64,000 nucleotides of DNA from Treponema sp. GTDB taxonomy: Bacteria; Spirochaetota; Spirochaetia; Treponematales; Treponemataceae. The notes below the pieces were generated by a model. It ran no database searches. It worked only from the letters and a program-made list of their open reading frames with translations, and was not told the DNA's origin. This document shows, in pieces, positions 33,589 through 42,911 of this stretch. The DNA lies in contig JAEEIU010000012.1 of assembly GCA_016281495.1 (NCBI GenBank), positions 248,001-312,000 of the forward strand. Reading direction: 5' to 3'. The translations under genes and the position numbers were made by a program. Positions within the stretch are counted from its first letter, which is position 1. The number at the start of each line of letters is the position of its first letter.

Positions 33589-34815
33589 TTAATCAATCTT
33601 GGTCATGTCTGCGATGTCGGCATTATAGTCAACACCCTCTACATCAAAACCGTTGATTGTAAGGAAGTCGTGGCGCAAACCTTCAAGATCTACCAGTTCC
33701 GCAACATTTTCCTGCGTAACATTTGGCATGATCTTGTCGACTTCGGCCTGAACCTTTGGATCAAGCTCCCAGTCATCGATTCTGATGCGGTTTGCCTCAT
33801 CAACAGGCACCTTTCCTGCGGCGGAGTTTTCTCCGGTAAAGAGGCGCTCGGCAAAAAGGCGTTCCATCTGTTCGACACAACCTTCATGGGTTCCCATCTT
33901 TTTCATTATCTTGAAGAGTACTCCCAGATAAAGGGAAATAATCGGGATAACTGCGGAAGAACGTGTCACAAGGCCCTTGTTTACGCTGACATAAGCGGCT
34001 CCACCAATTTCCTTGAGTGAAGAATCGATGTTGCCTGCCCTCTTTTCCAAATCCTTCTTTGCTTCTCCGATTGTTCCGTCGCGGTAGATTGCGTGGCTCA
34101 ATTCCGGTCCGATGTATGAATATGCCACCGTGCGGCATCCTTCTGCAAGAACGTCAGCTTCCTTGAGCATCTTGATCCATCTTTCCCAGTCTTCACCACC
34201 CATGACCTTTACAGTGTTGGAAATCTCATCCCCAACTGCCGGTTCTGTACTTGCCTGAGAGATGGCACCCGTCATCATATCCAGTGCCGCACCGCTGTAT
34301 GTCTTTCCAATCGGCTTGATTACGGACTTGTACATAACCTTTGTGTCGGGGTCTACGCGGACAGGGCTTGCAAGGCTGTAGATTACCAGGTCAAACTTGC
34401 GACCCCAAGACTTTACCTCATCGATTACACGTGCGCGGGTTTCGTCTGCAAAAGCGTCTGCGTTGAATGTCACGGACTTTAATCCAGCTGCCTTTGCCTC
34501 TTTGTCAAACTCCAGATTGTTGTACCATCCCGGTGTTCCAAACTTGCGCTCGGTGGCTTCCTTTTCAAATGACACACCGATTGTGTCGGCTCCATATTCA
34601 AATGCTGCTGAAATTCTACTTCCAAGACCATATCCAGTTGAACATCCCAAAACCAAAACGGTCTTTGGTCCGTTGCCACCTTCAGAAACGGATTTGATTC
34701 CACGCTTTGCCTTTTGAGCTTTTACATAAGCAATCTGGCGGGCTGTCTCCTTTGCACATCCGATCGGGTGTGAGTTAATGCAGATATTGCTGCGAATCAT
34801 CGGTTGAATGACCAT
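33589..34815 (-). CDS. fabV: Trans-2-enoyl-CoA reductase (FabV/Ter)
   Basis: Begins MVIQPMIRSNICINSHPIGC and keeps the NADH-binding VLVLGCSTGYGLGSR, the IYSLASPVRVDP loop and the catalytic Tyr-x8-Lys pair (Tyr-244, Lys-253). It aligns by eye along its whole 408 residues with the Ter enzyme of T. denticola, which reduces crotonyl-CoA to butyryl-CoA with NADH. The same family can replace FabI in fatty-acid synthesis, so either butyrate formation or lipid synthesis is possible. AGGAG precedes the ATG at 34815; a start at 34851 is not supported. Confidence 0.95.
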   Translation of the reverse strand: MVIQPMIRSNICINSHPIGCAKETARQIAYVKAQKAKRGIKSVSEGGNGPKTVLVLGCSTGYGLGSRISAAFEYGADTIGVSFEKEATERKFGTPGWYNNLEFDKEAKAAGLKSVTFNADAFADETRARVIDEVKSWGRKFDLVIYSLASPVRVDPDTKVMYKSVIKPIGKTYSGAALDMMTGAISQASTEPAVGDEISNTVKVMGGEDWERWIKMLKEADVLAEGCRTVAYSYIGPELSHAIYRDGTIGEAKKDLEKRAGNIDSSLKEIGGAAYVSVNKGLVTRSSAVIPIISLYLGVLFKIMKKMGTHEGCVEQMERLFAERLFTGENSAAGKVPVDEANRIRIDDWELDPKVQAEVDKIMPNVTQENVAELVDLEGLRHDFLTINGFDVEGVDYNADIADMTKID

Positions 34816-34869
34816 AATTTTCTCCTGTTCAAAATCATCTACAAAGACCATAAAAAGGCCATGTCCTTT

Positions 34870-34898
34870 ATTCTACCCATTTTGACATTTTTCGTCAA
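34870..34898 (-). promoter_or_regulatory. Promoter of fabV
   Basis: Minus strand TTGACG (34898-34893), 17-base spacer, TAGAAT (34875-34870), both 5/6. It predicts a leader of about 48 bases. Confidence 0.7.
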
Positions 34899-34919
34899 TG
34901 TGTCATGCATATTTTTCAA

Positions 34920-35060
34920 CAGGGGAGGGCCCCTGTACGACCCCCATATTAAAAGGGGAAGAGAGAAGCCCTACTCAGAAGCGCGCTCCTCTCTCCCCCT
35001 TTAACCCCCACTCTCCGCGGCACTGCTTAGGGGTTCCCCCTAAGAACCCCAATCTTTTTT
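34920..35060. repeat. Cluster of three GC-rich inverted repeats
   Basis: CAGGGG-aggg-CCCCTG at 34920-34935; a long stem from 34949-34965 to 34989-35004 (about 16 pairs, one mismatch, one bulge); and CTTAGGGG-ttc-CCCCTAAG at 35026-35044, which can refold as GGGGTTC/GAACCCC ahead of a T run at 35055-35060. The strand between them is strikingly C-rich. No coding frame is supported here. It may be a terminator array, a small RNA or the end of a mobile unit beside the AT-rich island. Confidence 0.7.
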
Positions 35061-35088
35061 ATCAGAAATTGTATATCAATTTCATAAA

Positions 35089-35400
35089 CTAATTCTTCTT
35101 CAATGATAAATCTACTGCTTTACTAATATTGTTTAGAAGAGCCTCTTTAAATTTTTCAAGATCAAAATGACTCTCCATTAAGAGATTTGAATCTGGTTGA
35201 AAAAGCTGTAAGGATTCAATCTGCAAAGCATCGGCTATTCTCTCTATCATTTGTGGCGACGGAAATTTTTTCCCTATTTCTATCGTACCAATATATGTAG
35301 TGGATGTCTTTGCTTTTTCTGCAAGCTGCTCCTGTGTGATATTCAACGCTTTTCTATATTTTTTTATATTTGATGCCAAGCATTTTTGAACTTTCGTCAT
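35089..35400 (-). CDS. XRE-family helix-turn-helix regulator
   Basis: 103 residues with a classic HTH_3 domain at about 9-63 (NIKKYRKALNITQEQLAEKA, then YIGTIEIGKKFPSPQMIERIADAL) and a C-terminal helical tail. The ATG at 35400 is preferred; a TTG ten codons upstream is possible. It diverges from a three-gene operon of exported proteins and matching inverted sites lie between them, so it likely represses both. Confidence 0.88.
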   Translation of the reverse strand: MTKVQKCLASNIKKYRKALNITQEQLAEKAKTSTTYIGTIEIGKKFPSPQMIERIADALQIESLQLFQPDSNLLMESHFDLEKFKEALLNNISKAVDLSLKKN

Positions 35401-35406
35401 TAGAAT

Positions 35407-35466
35407 ATATCCTATTAGATTATTATTCAATCAAAAAAACTACTTGACAATTATCTTTTAGGATAT
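35407..35466. promoter_or_regulatory. Paired operator candidate for the XRE regulator
   Basis: ATATCCTATTAGAT at 35407-35420 and its inverted copy ATCTTTTAGGATAT at 35453-35466 (12 of 14 positions complementary). The left site abuts the regulator start codon; the right site fills the -35/-10 spacer of the facing promoter. Confidence 0.6.
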
Positions 35467-35471
35467 ACAAT
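35444..35471 (+). promoter_or_regulatory. Promoter of the exported-protein operon
   Basis: Consensus TTGACA at 35444-35449, 16-base spacer, TACAAT at 35466-35471. Binding at the right operator half would block it. Confidence 0.7.
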
Positions 35472-35584
35472 ATTACTTATATACTGTTAGATTATAAATC
35501 GACATTTTTATTTATAATCGTTGAGAATATATGAGTAGAACTATTCTATTACTCAATATGTACTTATCGCTTCAGGAGGATCTT

Positions 35585-36268
35585 ATGAAAAAGGCATTTG
35601 GAATACTATTAACACTCATTGGCAGTTTATCATTATTTAGCTGTTTATCATCATCGTCTACATTCGGTGAAAGCTCAACTTCATCTAGTCCAGACGTTAA
35701 GATATATACAGATAAGTTTTCAGGTTCTAAGACTTATGAATATTCAAAAGGACTAAGGGGAGGATTTGCCTTAAGTCGTAATAGTGGCCTTTCAACAGAT
35801 ACACTTGAAATCATTCCACATTTGATTGTAAATGAGAAAAATGTTTGTGTACCTATACTTGATATTAAATATACAGGAGCTTCCAGCGGTTTGTTAGTAA
35901 CAGGAGCCAACAAAGCCTATAAAAAATTTATTTTTCTGGCAGATAATGAACGTTTGGAAATAACACCTCTTATTATATCCAATAAAGAATCAAATACCGA
36001 AATTCTTTCTTCTGTTCCTGTAACTGATTACGCTCAGAGTTATTCGTTACAAATTACAAAAAAGCAATTTGATACGCTAATGAATTATTTTTCAGCCCAT
36101 GAAGTTATTGAATGTGCTGCATATTCTATTGATGATAAGGTCGTTACATTCAAAACTTATAACAAGAAATGGCATTTAGGTGTTTTTTCTGCTTTAGACA
36201 ACTGCGTAAAAAATGAATATCCGAATATTACTTATAATGAAACTGCTACCCAAGCAATAATTCAGTAA
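35585..36268 (+). CDS. Lipoprotein of unknown function
   Basis: AGGAGG precedes ATG at 35585, giving the signal MKKAFGILLTLIGSLSLFSC with a lipobox Cys and a Ser-rich linker. The mature protein looks beta-rich (KIYTDKFSGSKTYEYSKGL, DTLEIIPHLIVNEKNVCVP). No family recognised. First gene of an AT-rich operon facing the XRE repressor. Confidence 0.75.
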   Translation: MKKAFGILLTLIGSLSLFSCLSSSSTFGESSTSSSPDVKIYTDKFSGSKTYEYSKGLRGGFALSRNSGLSTDTLEIIPHLIVNEKNVCVPILDIKYTGASSGLLVTGANKAYKKFIFLADNERLEITPLIISNKESNTEILSSVPVTDYAQSYSLQITKKQFDTLMNYFSAHEVIECAAYSIDDKVVTFKTYNKKWHLGVFSALDNCVKNEYPNITYNETATQAIIQ

Positions 36269-36289
36269 TTAAATTTTTTAGGAGGAGCT

Positions 36290-36670
36290 ATGAAAAGACT
36301 ATCTATTATATTAATTTTATTTCTTATCAGTTTTTCGTGCTTTGCTGAAAAAGTGGGTGAAAAAATTAAATATGAAAATGCATCATTGAATTTTTCATCA
36401 ACTGATACTTATTTAACGAAAGTTGAACCCTTAATGAATGGATTTTATAATGTTGAAATAACGACTATTATATCTCCCGCAGGAAGCCGTTCTGCAGTAG
36501 GAATGTTTACCTTTACCACAAGTTATACCCTTAAAGAAAAAGACAAAATAACTCTATATGAATCAAATTATTTCTCCTCTTCGACTAAGACCATCACATT
36601 AATTGTATCTAAGATTTCAAACAACGAAATTGAATTCTCCACAATCTCCGATTATCTTAATGAAGAGTAA
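36290..36670 (+). CDS. Small secreted protein of unknown function
   Basis: Signal peptide MKRLSIILILFLISFSCFA, then 107 residues with beta-strand pattern and many Ser/Thr. It could also be a lipoprotein at the Cys in FSC, though the context is weaker. AGGAGG upstream; 21 bases after the previous gene. Confidence 0.7.
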   Translation: MKRLSIILILFLISFSCFAEKVGEKIKYENASLNFSSTDTYLTKVEPLMNGFYNVEITTIISPAGSRSAVGMFTFTTSYTLKEKDKITLYESNYFSSSTKTITLIVSKISNNEIEFSTISDYLNEE

Positions 36671-36673
36671 GAA

Positions 36674-37864
36674 ATGAAAAAATACCTGTTTATTCTGATT
36701 ATTTTGTCATTGATTCAAAACTTTTGCTTTTCACAGACTGAAAAAACTATTCTTGGTTTTTCTTTAGATGACTCGAAAGATTCTATTATTCAAAAACTTA
36801 ATGACAAACATTATACACTAATAGACTCTAATAGTGATGATAGCCTTTTCCCAATAAGTTATGAATCATACTCAAAAGACAACCTTATGTACAATAACAT
36901 ACCTGTAAAACAGATTAACTTTTTATATTGTTATGATCAATTATTTTGTATTAAGATTGTTACTGAGCATATTGACGACATTGACTTGTTATTAGAATCT
37001 CGAAAAATACTAAAAGAAAAATACTGTCTTGAAAAAAAGGATTATATATCAATTTCAAGAGAATTTTATGATAAAGAATCAAATATATCGTTTTATACTT
37101 GTAATGAAGATCAAGATTTCATTTTATTGATTTATGGAAAAGAAGATAATTACGGTTCAATTTCTCAGACTTATAATTTTATGTATCAATCAAAAGCAAA
37201 TGCAGCAATTGAAGTAAAGAATCAATATCAAACTTACTCCATGATTCCTGGTTATACCGATATGTCCTTAGATGAACTAGATATTATAAAACTTACCATG
37301 GATAAAGAAGAACAAGAAAGACAAGAACAGATTGAAAAGCAAAAAATAGAAGAAGAAAAACAGAAAAAACTTGAAGCAGAAAAACAAAAAGAGGAATACA
37401 ACAAGAAGCATAGGTTCGATAATCTCTCTGGAGGATATTCGGGTTTTGGTTTTGGTTTTGGTTTTTATGATGGAGTTTATTCAGGAGGATTCGTTGCTTT
37501 TGACTGGTCATATAACTTAACAGGTCCTTTATCCATTGGTCTTGATTGGCGAATTGGAGGCCTACACCCTACAAATGGAAAAAATACTGAATTAAAAATG
37601 GATTATGATGCTTATATATCTTTAGGAATAGCCATCCCTATAGATTTTATCGCTGGTTCACCTATACTATATGTTGCAGCAGCTCCTGGTTTTTATTTTT
37701 ATAAAATTAAAGACATGATTCTTGAGGGGTTTATAGACTTAAGAGCAGGTGTGATTATTCCTTTATTTTCTAATTGGGATTTAAAATTTGTTTATTCAAG
37801 AGAATTTCTAACTAATAATGAACAGATAAATCTCTATTCCTTTTATATTGGCGGTAGATTCTAA
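36674..37864 (+). CDS. Exported protein with coiled coil and C-terminal beta-barrel-like domain
   Basis: Signal peptide (1-20), an N-terminal domain of about 190 residues, a charged coiled coil (about 210-240, rich in Glu, Gln and Lys), then a Gly/Phe/Tyr-rich region (SGFGFGFGFYDGVYSGG) with alternating strands to the C-terminal Phe (YIGGRF). The end suggests an outer-membrane barrel reached through a periplasmic rod. It begins 3 bases after the previous stop. No family recognised. Confidence 0.7.
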   Translation: MKKYLFILIILSLIQNFCFSQTEKTILGFSLDDSKDSIIQKLNDKHYTLIDSNSDDSLFPISYESYSKDNLMYNNIPVKQINFLYCYDQLFCIKIVTEHIDDIDLLLESRKILKEKYCLEKKDYISISREFYDKESNISFYTCNEDQDFILLIYGKEDNYGSISQTYNFMYQSKANAAIEVKNQYQTYSMIPGYTDMSLDELDIIKLTMDKEEQERQEQIEKQKIEEEKQKKLEAEKQKEEYNKKHRFDNLSGGYSGFGFGFGFYDGVYSGGFVAFDWSYNLTGPLSIGLDWRIGGLHPTNGKNTELKMDYDAYISLGIAIPIDFIAGSPILYVAAAPGFYFYKIKDMILEGFIDLRAGVIIPLFSNWDLKFVYSREFLTNNEQINLYSFYIGGRF

Positions 37865-37939
37865 CTTTTTCTCAATTTCATTATTCCTTTTTCCCCATTC
37901 TCACAGAATACACGAAACCAAGGTTTAGCTATTATTTTT

Positions 37940-39016
37940 TCATAGTGACCTTATAAATTCTGCTATACTAACCGCTGCCGCTTCATGGGTCTTTGCACCC
38001 GGATGCTCACGGCTTCCCTTGTCCTCATGGTTTATTTCCAGAGATGCGGATGAATCAAGCTCAAGGGTAAAAATATTATTGTCAGCGGATTCTGCCTTGT
38101 ATTCATCCACGCCTTTTTGAATCAGGGCTGGTACAAACTCCAGGCTTAGCAGTCCCCATACCCAGATAATCTTTGCATTTGGATTGTGCGAGCGTATAAC
38201 CGAAAGAAAATCCTTTACAGAAGAAACAACCTTTTCCGGGAGGCCTGATTTGTCCTTTGCATTCCTCATTCCTGTCTCATCATTTGTTCCAAGATTTATG
38301 ATCACAAGGTCAGAGCCTTTTCCACCGTTGAATGTCCAGGGTTCATTTGCCCCAAGAGCAACACTGTTCTTCTCTTTTAACACGGAGCATACGTTCTCGT
38401 AATGTGGGGGAATCCTGCAGTTCACGTTGTAATCCCAGCTCCAGCATATTCCCCAGCCAGATTTACCCATGGTATTCCAGTCGGCATTCAGTTTTTTTGC
38501 CAGTCGTATTGCATAAGTTCTGCTTGCACTCATCCATGAGGGAATCCAATCCATCTCTTCTGGAGCACCTACAAGTCCTTCTCCCGCTGTAAGGCTGTCT
38601 CCGATAAATTCAATTGAACATTCTCGCGGCTTAACAGGAAGCAGCAAGCCCTCATCATCCAGTCTAATTGAATGAATCACAAGGGAATGTGTTTTATCCT
38701 CGTCCAGCGGCTGAGTATCTTTTATTATGCTGATAAGGTTTTCTTTCTGCGGATTAAGATTATGGGCAATGCAATACCATTTCCTGCCCTTTTCAAGAAT
38801 AAACCGGCTTATCTGTACTCCGTTGATTTCTACTGCAAGCCATATCTCCAGATTATCATAATCGGCAGATATACAGGCCCACACTTCCCTGGCATTTATG
38901 TTTATCTCAAGAGCCGCACCTCCCCAAAAAAGTGCAAGCTCCTCTTTTGAATCATCGTATGAGTTACGGCCAAGAATCCGTTTGTAATCAAGCTGGTTTA
39001 TCTTCAATTCTTTCAT
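37940..39016 (-). CDS. SGNH-hydrolase esterase, carbohydrate esterase family 2-like
   Basis: An N-terminal beta-sandwich (about 1-120) is joined to an SGNH hydrolase domain with IEFIGDSLTAGEG (nucleophilic Ser), LVIINLGTNDETG and a final catalytic Asp/His region (GSREHPGAKTH). This order matches CE2 acetyl esterases that remove acetyl groups from plant polysaccharides. No signal peptide is present, so it would act on imported oligosaccharides. 358 residues is the normal size. Confidence 0.82.
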   Translation of the reverse strand: MKELKINQLDYKRILGRNSYDDSKEELALFWGGAALEININAREVWACISADYDNLEIWLAVEINGVQISRFILEKGRKWYCIAHNLNPQKENLISIIKDTQPLDEDKTHSLVIHSIRLDDEGLLLPVKPRECSIEFIGDSLTAGEGLVGAPEEMDWIPSWMSASRTYAIRLAKKLNADWNTMGKSGWGICWSWDYNVNCRIPPHYENVCSVLKEKNSVALGANEPWTFNGGKGSDLVIINLGTNDETGMRNAKDKSGLPEKVVSSVKDFLSVIRSHNPNAKIIWVWGLLSLEFVPALIQKGVDEYKAESADNNIFTLELDSSASLEINHEDKGSREHPGAKTHEAAAVSIAEFIRSL

Positions 39017-39129
39017 GATTATACCTTACAGGAAAAATGCCAAAAGGACAAGATAACTCTAGCCGGGGAAACATCCGTTAATCAGCAGTTCCCTAGATTT
39101 TTTATCATAATTCATGTATATTTTAGCTT

Positions 39130-39885
39130 ATGGCGGAATATTCAACTGTTTATAGCGATGCTGAAATTGTGGTACTCAATAAAAAAAGCGCTTATCTTGT
39201 AGCGGCGGACAGGTATGACACTGAATCTCCTCGTCTTGATGAAGCAGCAAAAAATGAATTCGGAGATCTCTTTGCCGTTCACAGGATTGACACAGATGCA
39301 AGCGGCCTTGTCCTCTATGCACGAAACGAAAAAACTCAGGCAGCACTTTTACAGCAATTCAAGGACGGAAAAATAGAGCAGATTTTTCACTGTCTGGTAT
39401 ATGGCCGCCCCCAATGGAAAGACCTTGATGTGGAACTAAAGCTTTTACCCGACGGAGACCAGAGGCACAGGACAACAGTCAACAAGAGAATTGGAAAATT
39501 CTCCAAGACTGAATTCAGGCTCCTTTGCTCAACAGGTCCTTATTCATGGATAGAGGCAATACCGCGTACAAACAGAACACATCAGATCAGGGTTCATCTG
39601 CAGCAGAACGGCGTAAACATAGTTTGCGATCCCTTGTATTCAGGAAACCAAAAGCCTGTACGTTTAAGCGACATAAAGAAACGGTGGAATGGAGACACGG
39701 AGGAAGAAAGGCCACTCTTAAAACGCCTTGCCCTCCATGCATGGTCAATTTCATTTGAGCATCCAGCTGACGGAAAAAGGCTTACATTTACGGCTCCATA
39801 TCAAAAGGACATGGATGCAACAAGAAATCAGCTGGCAAAAATATTTGGCGAGGACCCTCTGGAAAAATATCAGGACAAGCAGTGA
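39130..39885 (+). CDS. RluA-family pseudouridine synthase
   Basis: The catalytic motif HRIDTDASGLVLYA (Asp-54) and IPRTNRTHQIRVHL followed by GVNIVCDPLYS define the RluA group. No S4 domain is present, which suggests an RluA/RluC-like or tRNA-modifying member. Its stop overlaps the start of the omptin-like gene. Confidence 0.9.
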   Translation: MAEYSTVYSDAEIVVLNKKSAYLVAADRYDTESPRLDEAAKNEFGDLFAVHRIDTDASGLVLYARNEKTQAALLQQFKDGKIEQIFHCLVYGRPQWKDLDVELKLLPDGDQRHRTTVNKRIGKFSKTEFRLLCSTGPYSWIEAIPRTNRTHQIRVHLQQNGVNIVCDPLYSGNQKPVRLSDIKKRWNGDTEEERPLLKRLALHAWSISFEHPADGKRLTFTAPYQKDMDATRNQLAKIFGEDPLEKYQDKQ

Positions 39886-40904
39886 GGAAGATTTTTTCAT
39901 CAATCCTATTTCTTTGTTTTCTCCTTTTACCTTCCATGGCACAAAATCTGGACGGCTCTTCTTTCATCAACTCGCTTTCTTTTGCTCTTGGCGGACAAGT
40001 GACTGTTCGTGTCGGACATCAGGGGGAATATGTCTATGAACCCATTTCAAATGACCGTTTGCTCTCTTATCTTGAATGGGAAGAAAAACCGCTTGTTATA
40101 GTAGGCCTTTTTGGAGAAGCAGGATATAAAAACCTTAAGCTTCAGGCTCAGGCCAAACTCGCTTTTCCAGCTGACTCAGGCACGATGACGGATGTAGATT
40201 ATTTTAATGTCTCCTATTTCCCTTACTGCTCGGATTCAATTGCAGGCATCATGACGCATAACACAACAAGCATATGCCATACCGAATCGCTCCGTTCAAT
40301 TGAATTCCAGCTGTCCTATGATTTTGTCCTTAACCCTGTTGTAACCCTTTCACCTCTGCTTGGCTACGAGTACCAGTATGCATATCAAACTGCATGGGGT
40401 TTGGACGGATATTATTATGACGTAGATCATTATGTTGAACCCAACGGATATTTCGGATGGTATGACACCTACGGCCACAACAGAAAAATGTATCATCCTC
40501 AAGACATTAATACATTGAGTCTGGAAAGAAACTACCACACAGTCTGGCTTGGTCTTGGCGCCTCGTTCAACATCAATAAAAAATTCAGGCTGGATGCTTT
40601 GGCTGCCGTCTCCCCCTTTATTGCAATTCAATCCCTTGATTCCCATCTTCTTATGGGGGATTTATATCTTGATGACATGCATTCATGGTTTAGGGGTGGA
40701 AAAATCTCTGCAAAACTGAATTACAACATCAACTCCCACAACTGCATCTATGGACAGGTTAAATTCACTTCAACAGGAATTGCCAACGGAAAAACCTATC
40801 ACGGCTATGTTGGCGGAACTGAATTCCACAAATACTCCAACTCTCATGCGGGAGGAGATTCGCAGACCTGGGATTTTACTCTGGGTTACACATATTATTT
40901 CTAA
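39882..40904 (+). CDS. Omptin-like outer-membrane protease
   Basis: A GTG start overlaps the RluA stop and gives a signal peptide (MRKIFSSILFLCFLLLPSMA). The mature 320 residues are strand-rich with many Tyr and Trp and end in YTYYF, as outer-membrane barrels do. The omptin features EYVY, SGTMTDVDYF (Asp-104, Asp-106) and DDMHSW (Asp-265, His-267) match the Asp-x-Asp and Asp-x-His active-site pairs of OmpT and Pla. Omptins cut host peptides and plasminogen. Overall likeness is distant, so the assignment rests on the motif order. Confidence 0.7.
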   Translation: MRKIFSSILFLCFLLLPSMAQNLDGSSFINSLSFALGGQVTVRVGHQGEYVYEPISNDRLLSYLEWEEKPLVIVGLFGEAGYKNLKLQAQAKLAFPADSGTMTDVDYFNVSYFPYCSDSIAGIMTHNTTSICHTESLRSIEFQLSYDFVLNPVVTLSPLLGYEYQYAYQTAWGLDGYYYDVDHYVEPNGYFGWYDTYGHNRKMYHPQDINTLSLERNYHTVWLGLGASFNINKKFRLDALAAVSPFIAIQSLDSHLLMGDLYLDDMHSWFRGGKISAKLNYNINSHNCIYGQVKFTSTGIANGKTYHGYVGGTEFHKYSNSHAGGDSQTWDFTLGYTYYF

Positions 40905-40911
40905 TTGAATT

Positions 40912-40939
40912 TTGCAAATTGAAAATACTGTGGTATAAT
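40912..40939 (+). promoter_or_regulatory. Promoter of the cytidylate kinase-like gene
   Basis: TTGCAA, 16-base spacer, TATAAT at 40934-40939 with an extended -10 TGG. Confidence 0.55.
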
Positions 40940-40993
40940 ATAATTCTAGGGAACGACGATGCCCTATATGCTTTGGTTAAAGAGGTATGATAG

Positions 40994-41641
40994 ATGAAAA
41001 AGATAATAACTATAAGCCGTGAATTTTGCAGTGGCGGTCATGAAATCGCAGAACTCTTGTCTAAAACTCTGGATGTTCCTTTTTACGACAGGGAACTGAT
41101 TGAATTGGCTTCCCAACAGTCTGGGTTGTCTCCAGAATTCATAAAGTCCAACGAACAGAAAATATCTTCCGGCCTCATGTATAATCTTTTGCTGAGTTCA
41201 AGCTGCACGGTTCCAAGCAATAACGGAATGTCCAACGGCATTTCTACAAAACCGACCCTGCCTCTTCCAGATCAGGTGTTCAACGCACAAAGAGCCGTCA
41301 TTCTGGATCTTGCAAAAAAAGGCCCCTGCATCATCCTGGGACGTTGTGCGGATTACATTCTGAACCATTGTGACGAAATCAACAAGGATGACCTGCTGAA
41401 TGTTTTTGTCTATGCCCCTTTTGAAGACCGTGTCCAACGATATATGAAAGAGGGAGGTGTCGACCGAAACGCCGCAGAAAAAGAAATCAAACAGATGGAC
41501 AAATACCGCACGAATCATTACAGCACTTTTACCGAGCAGACATGGGGAAAACGCGAATATTACGATTTGCTCATCAACAGTTCACTTTTGGGAATAGAAG
41601 CTACAGCACAGTTTATTGCCGACATCGCAAAGAAAGCATAG
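40994..41641 (+). CDS. Cytidylate kinase-like protein
   Basis: Begins MKKIITISREFCSGGHEIAELL, the modified P-loop of the Cytidylate_kin2 family, with FYDRELIELAS and IILGRCADYIL after it. 215 residues. Such proteins resemble CMP kinases but their substrate is not proven. It converges on the CNNM gene with one base between them. Confidence 0.88.
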   Translation: MKKIITISREFCSGGHEIAELLSKTLDVPFYDRELIELASQQSGLSPEFIKSNEQKISSGLMYNLLLSSSCTVPSNNGMSNGISTKPTLPLPDQVFNAQRAVILDLAKKGPCIILGRCADYILNHCDEINKDDLLNVFVYAPFEDRVQRYMKEGGVDRNAAEKEIKQMDKYRTNHYSTFTEQTWGKREYYDLLINSSLLGIEATAQFIADIAKKA

Positions 41642-41642
41642 G

Positions 41643-42911
41643 CTAAAGCTTAATCCTTACACTCTGAATGCGCCGGGCAGCCTGATCTTCCACAACAAAG
41701 ACAGCCCCGGCATTTTTATATACCGCCCCAATCGATGGAAGCTCATCAAATTTTTCAAGAAGCCATCCGCCAAGAGTTGTGTAAACCTCACTGTCCAGAT
41801 GCAATTTTAATACGTCGTTTACTTCTTCTATCTTCATGTCACCGGGAACGATGAATTCCCTTGTGCCCAAAACCGTAATCCTTTTTTCCGGAGCAACCTC
41901 GCTTTCTCCATATTCATCGGTAATGCGTCCGAACACTGCGCGCAAAATGTCGTCCATCGTTACGATTCCGGCTGTCTCTCCGTATTCGTTTACCACAATC
42001 GAAAAATTTTCCTTTTCCTTTTTGAACATCCTCAAAAGGTCAACTGTGGGAATTGATTCCGGCACAAAGAGGACACGGTTCATGCAGATGCGCACAAAAT
42101 CCCTGCTGCTTTTAATATGAGGGGAGGCAAACAGAACGGACTTGTAATGCAAGACTCCCAAAACTTTCTCCGGGTCTCCGTCAATTACAGGAAGCCTTGA
42201 ATATCCTGACTTTGCAAATGCATCAACCACCTGTTCCTGATCAAAGCTGATGTCGATGTATTGGACAAGAGAACGGTGGCGCATGATGTCCTTTGCCTCA
42301 AGGTCGGAAAATTCAAATATGCGGTCAAGCATTTCCTTTTCATCTGCCTCAAGGGTACCTTCTTTTTTACCCAATGCAAGAAGTGTCTTTAATTCATCTT
42401 CGGTAACAAGCGGCCGTTTTTTCCTTATGATTACGCTGTCAATAAAATCAAGGAAATGTGAAAGCTGGTCGAACACCCATACCACAGGGAACAGTATTTT
42501 TTGAATCACGGAAATTGCAGGGGCATTTGTCTGTGCAAGCTTTGCGGGTTGAACGGCGGCAACAGTCTTGGGAATGATTTCGCTAAAGATAATCACGAGC
42601 ACACTTATCACAGCAGTGCCGTAACTGACGTATGAAGCACCAAAAAACCTGATTGTAAATGCAGTTGTCAAAGATGAAATCAAAGTCGTTACAAGATTTG
42701 TTCCGATTAAAACTGTGGAAATGAGCCTGTCCAGATTGTTTCGCAGGGCATATACTTTCTTTGCGTTTTTTTCTCCGGCATTAAGCATTTGTCTGGCGGT
42801 TATTCTGGAAAGAGAGGTAAAGGCAGTTTCTGATGAGGCAAAAAATGCTCCGGCAAACAAAAGCAATACTTGAACGGAAAGGGAAATCATCACATAAACA
42901 ATTTTATTCAT
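41643..42911 (-). CDS. CNNM/CorC-type membrane protein with CBS pair (TlyC-like), copy B
   Basis: An N-terminal CNNM (DUF21) transmembrane region with FFASSETAFTSLSRIT, then a CBS pair (about 200-320, SRLPVIDGDPEKVLGVLHYKSVL; EYGETAGIVTMDDILRAVFG) and a C-terminal CorC/HlyC domain. These proteins are linked to magnesium/cobalt efflux; spirochaete relatives are called TlyC haemolysins, though ion transport is the better-supported role. ATG at 42911 is 9 bases from GGAGG; 42917 is possible. It overlaps the upstream paralogue. Confidence 0.9.
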   Translation of the reverse strand: MNKIVYVMISLSVQVLLLFAGAFFASSETAFTSLSRITARQMLNAGEKNAKKVYALRNNLDRLISTVLIGTNLVTTLISSLTTAFTIRFFGASYVSYGTAVISVLVIIFSEIIPKTVAAVQPAKLAQTNAPAISVIQKILFPVVWVFDQLSHFLDFIDSVIIRKKRPLVTEDELKTLLALGKKEGTLEADEKEMLDRIFEFSDLEAKDIMRHRSLVQYIDISFDQEQVVDAFAKSGYSRLPVIDGDPEKVLGVLHYKSVLFASPHIKSSRDFVRICMNRVLFVPESIPTVDLLRMFKKEKENFSIVVNEYGETAGIVTMDDILRAVFGRITDEYGESEVAPEKRITVLGTREFIVPGDMKIEEVNDVLKLHLDSEVYTTLGGWLLEKFDELPSIGAVYKNAGAVFVVEDQAARRIQSVRIKL

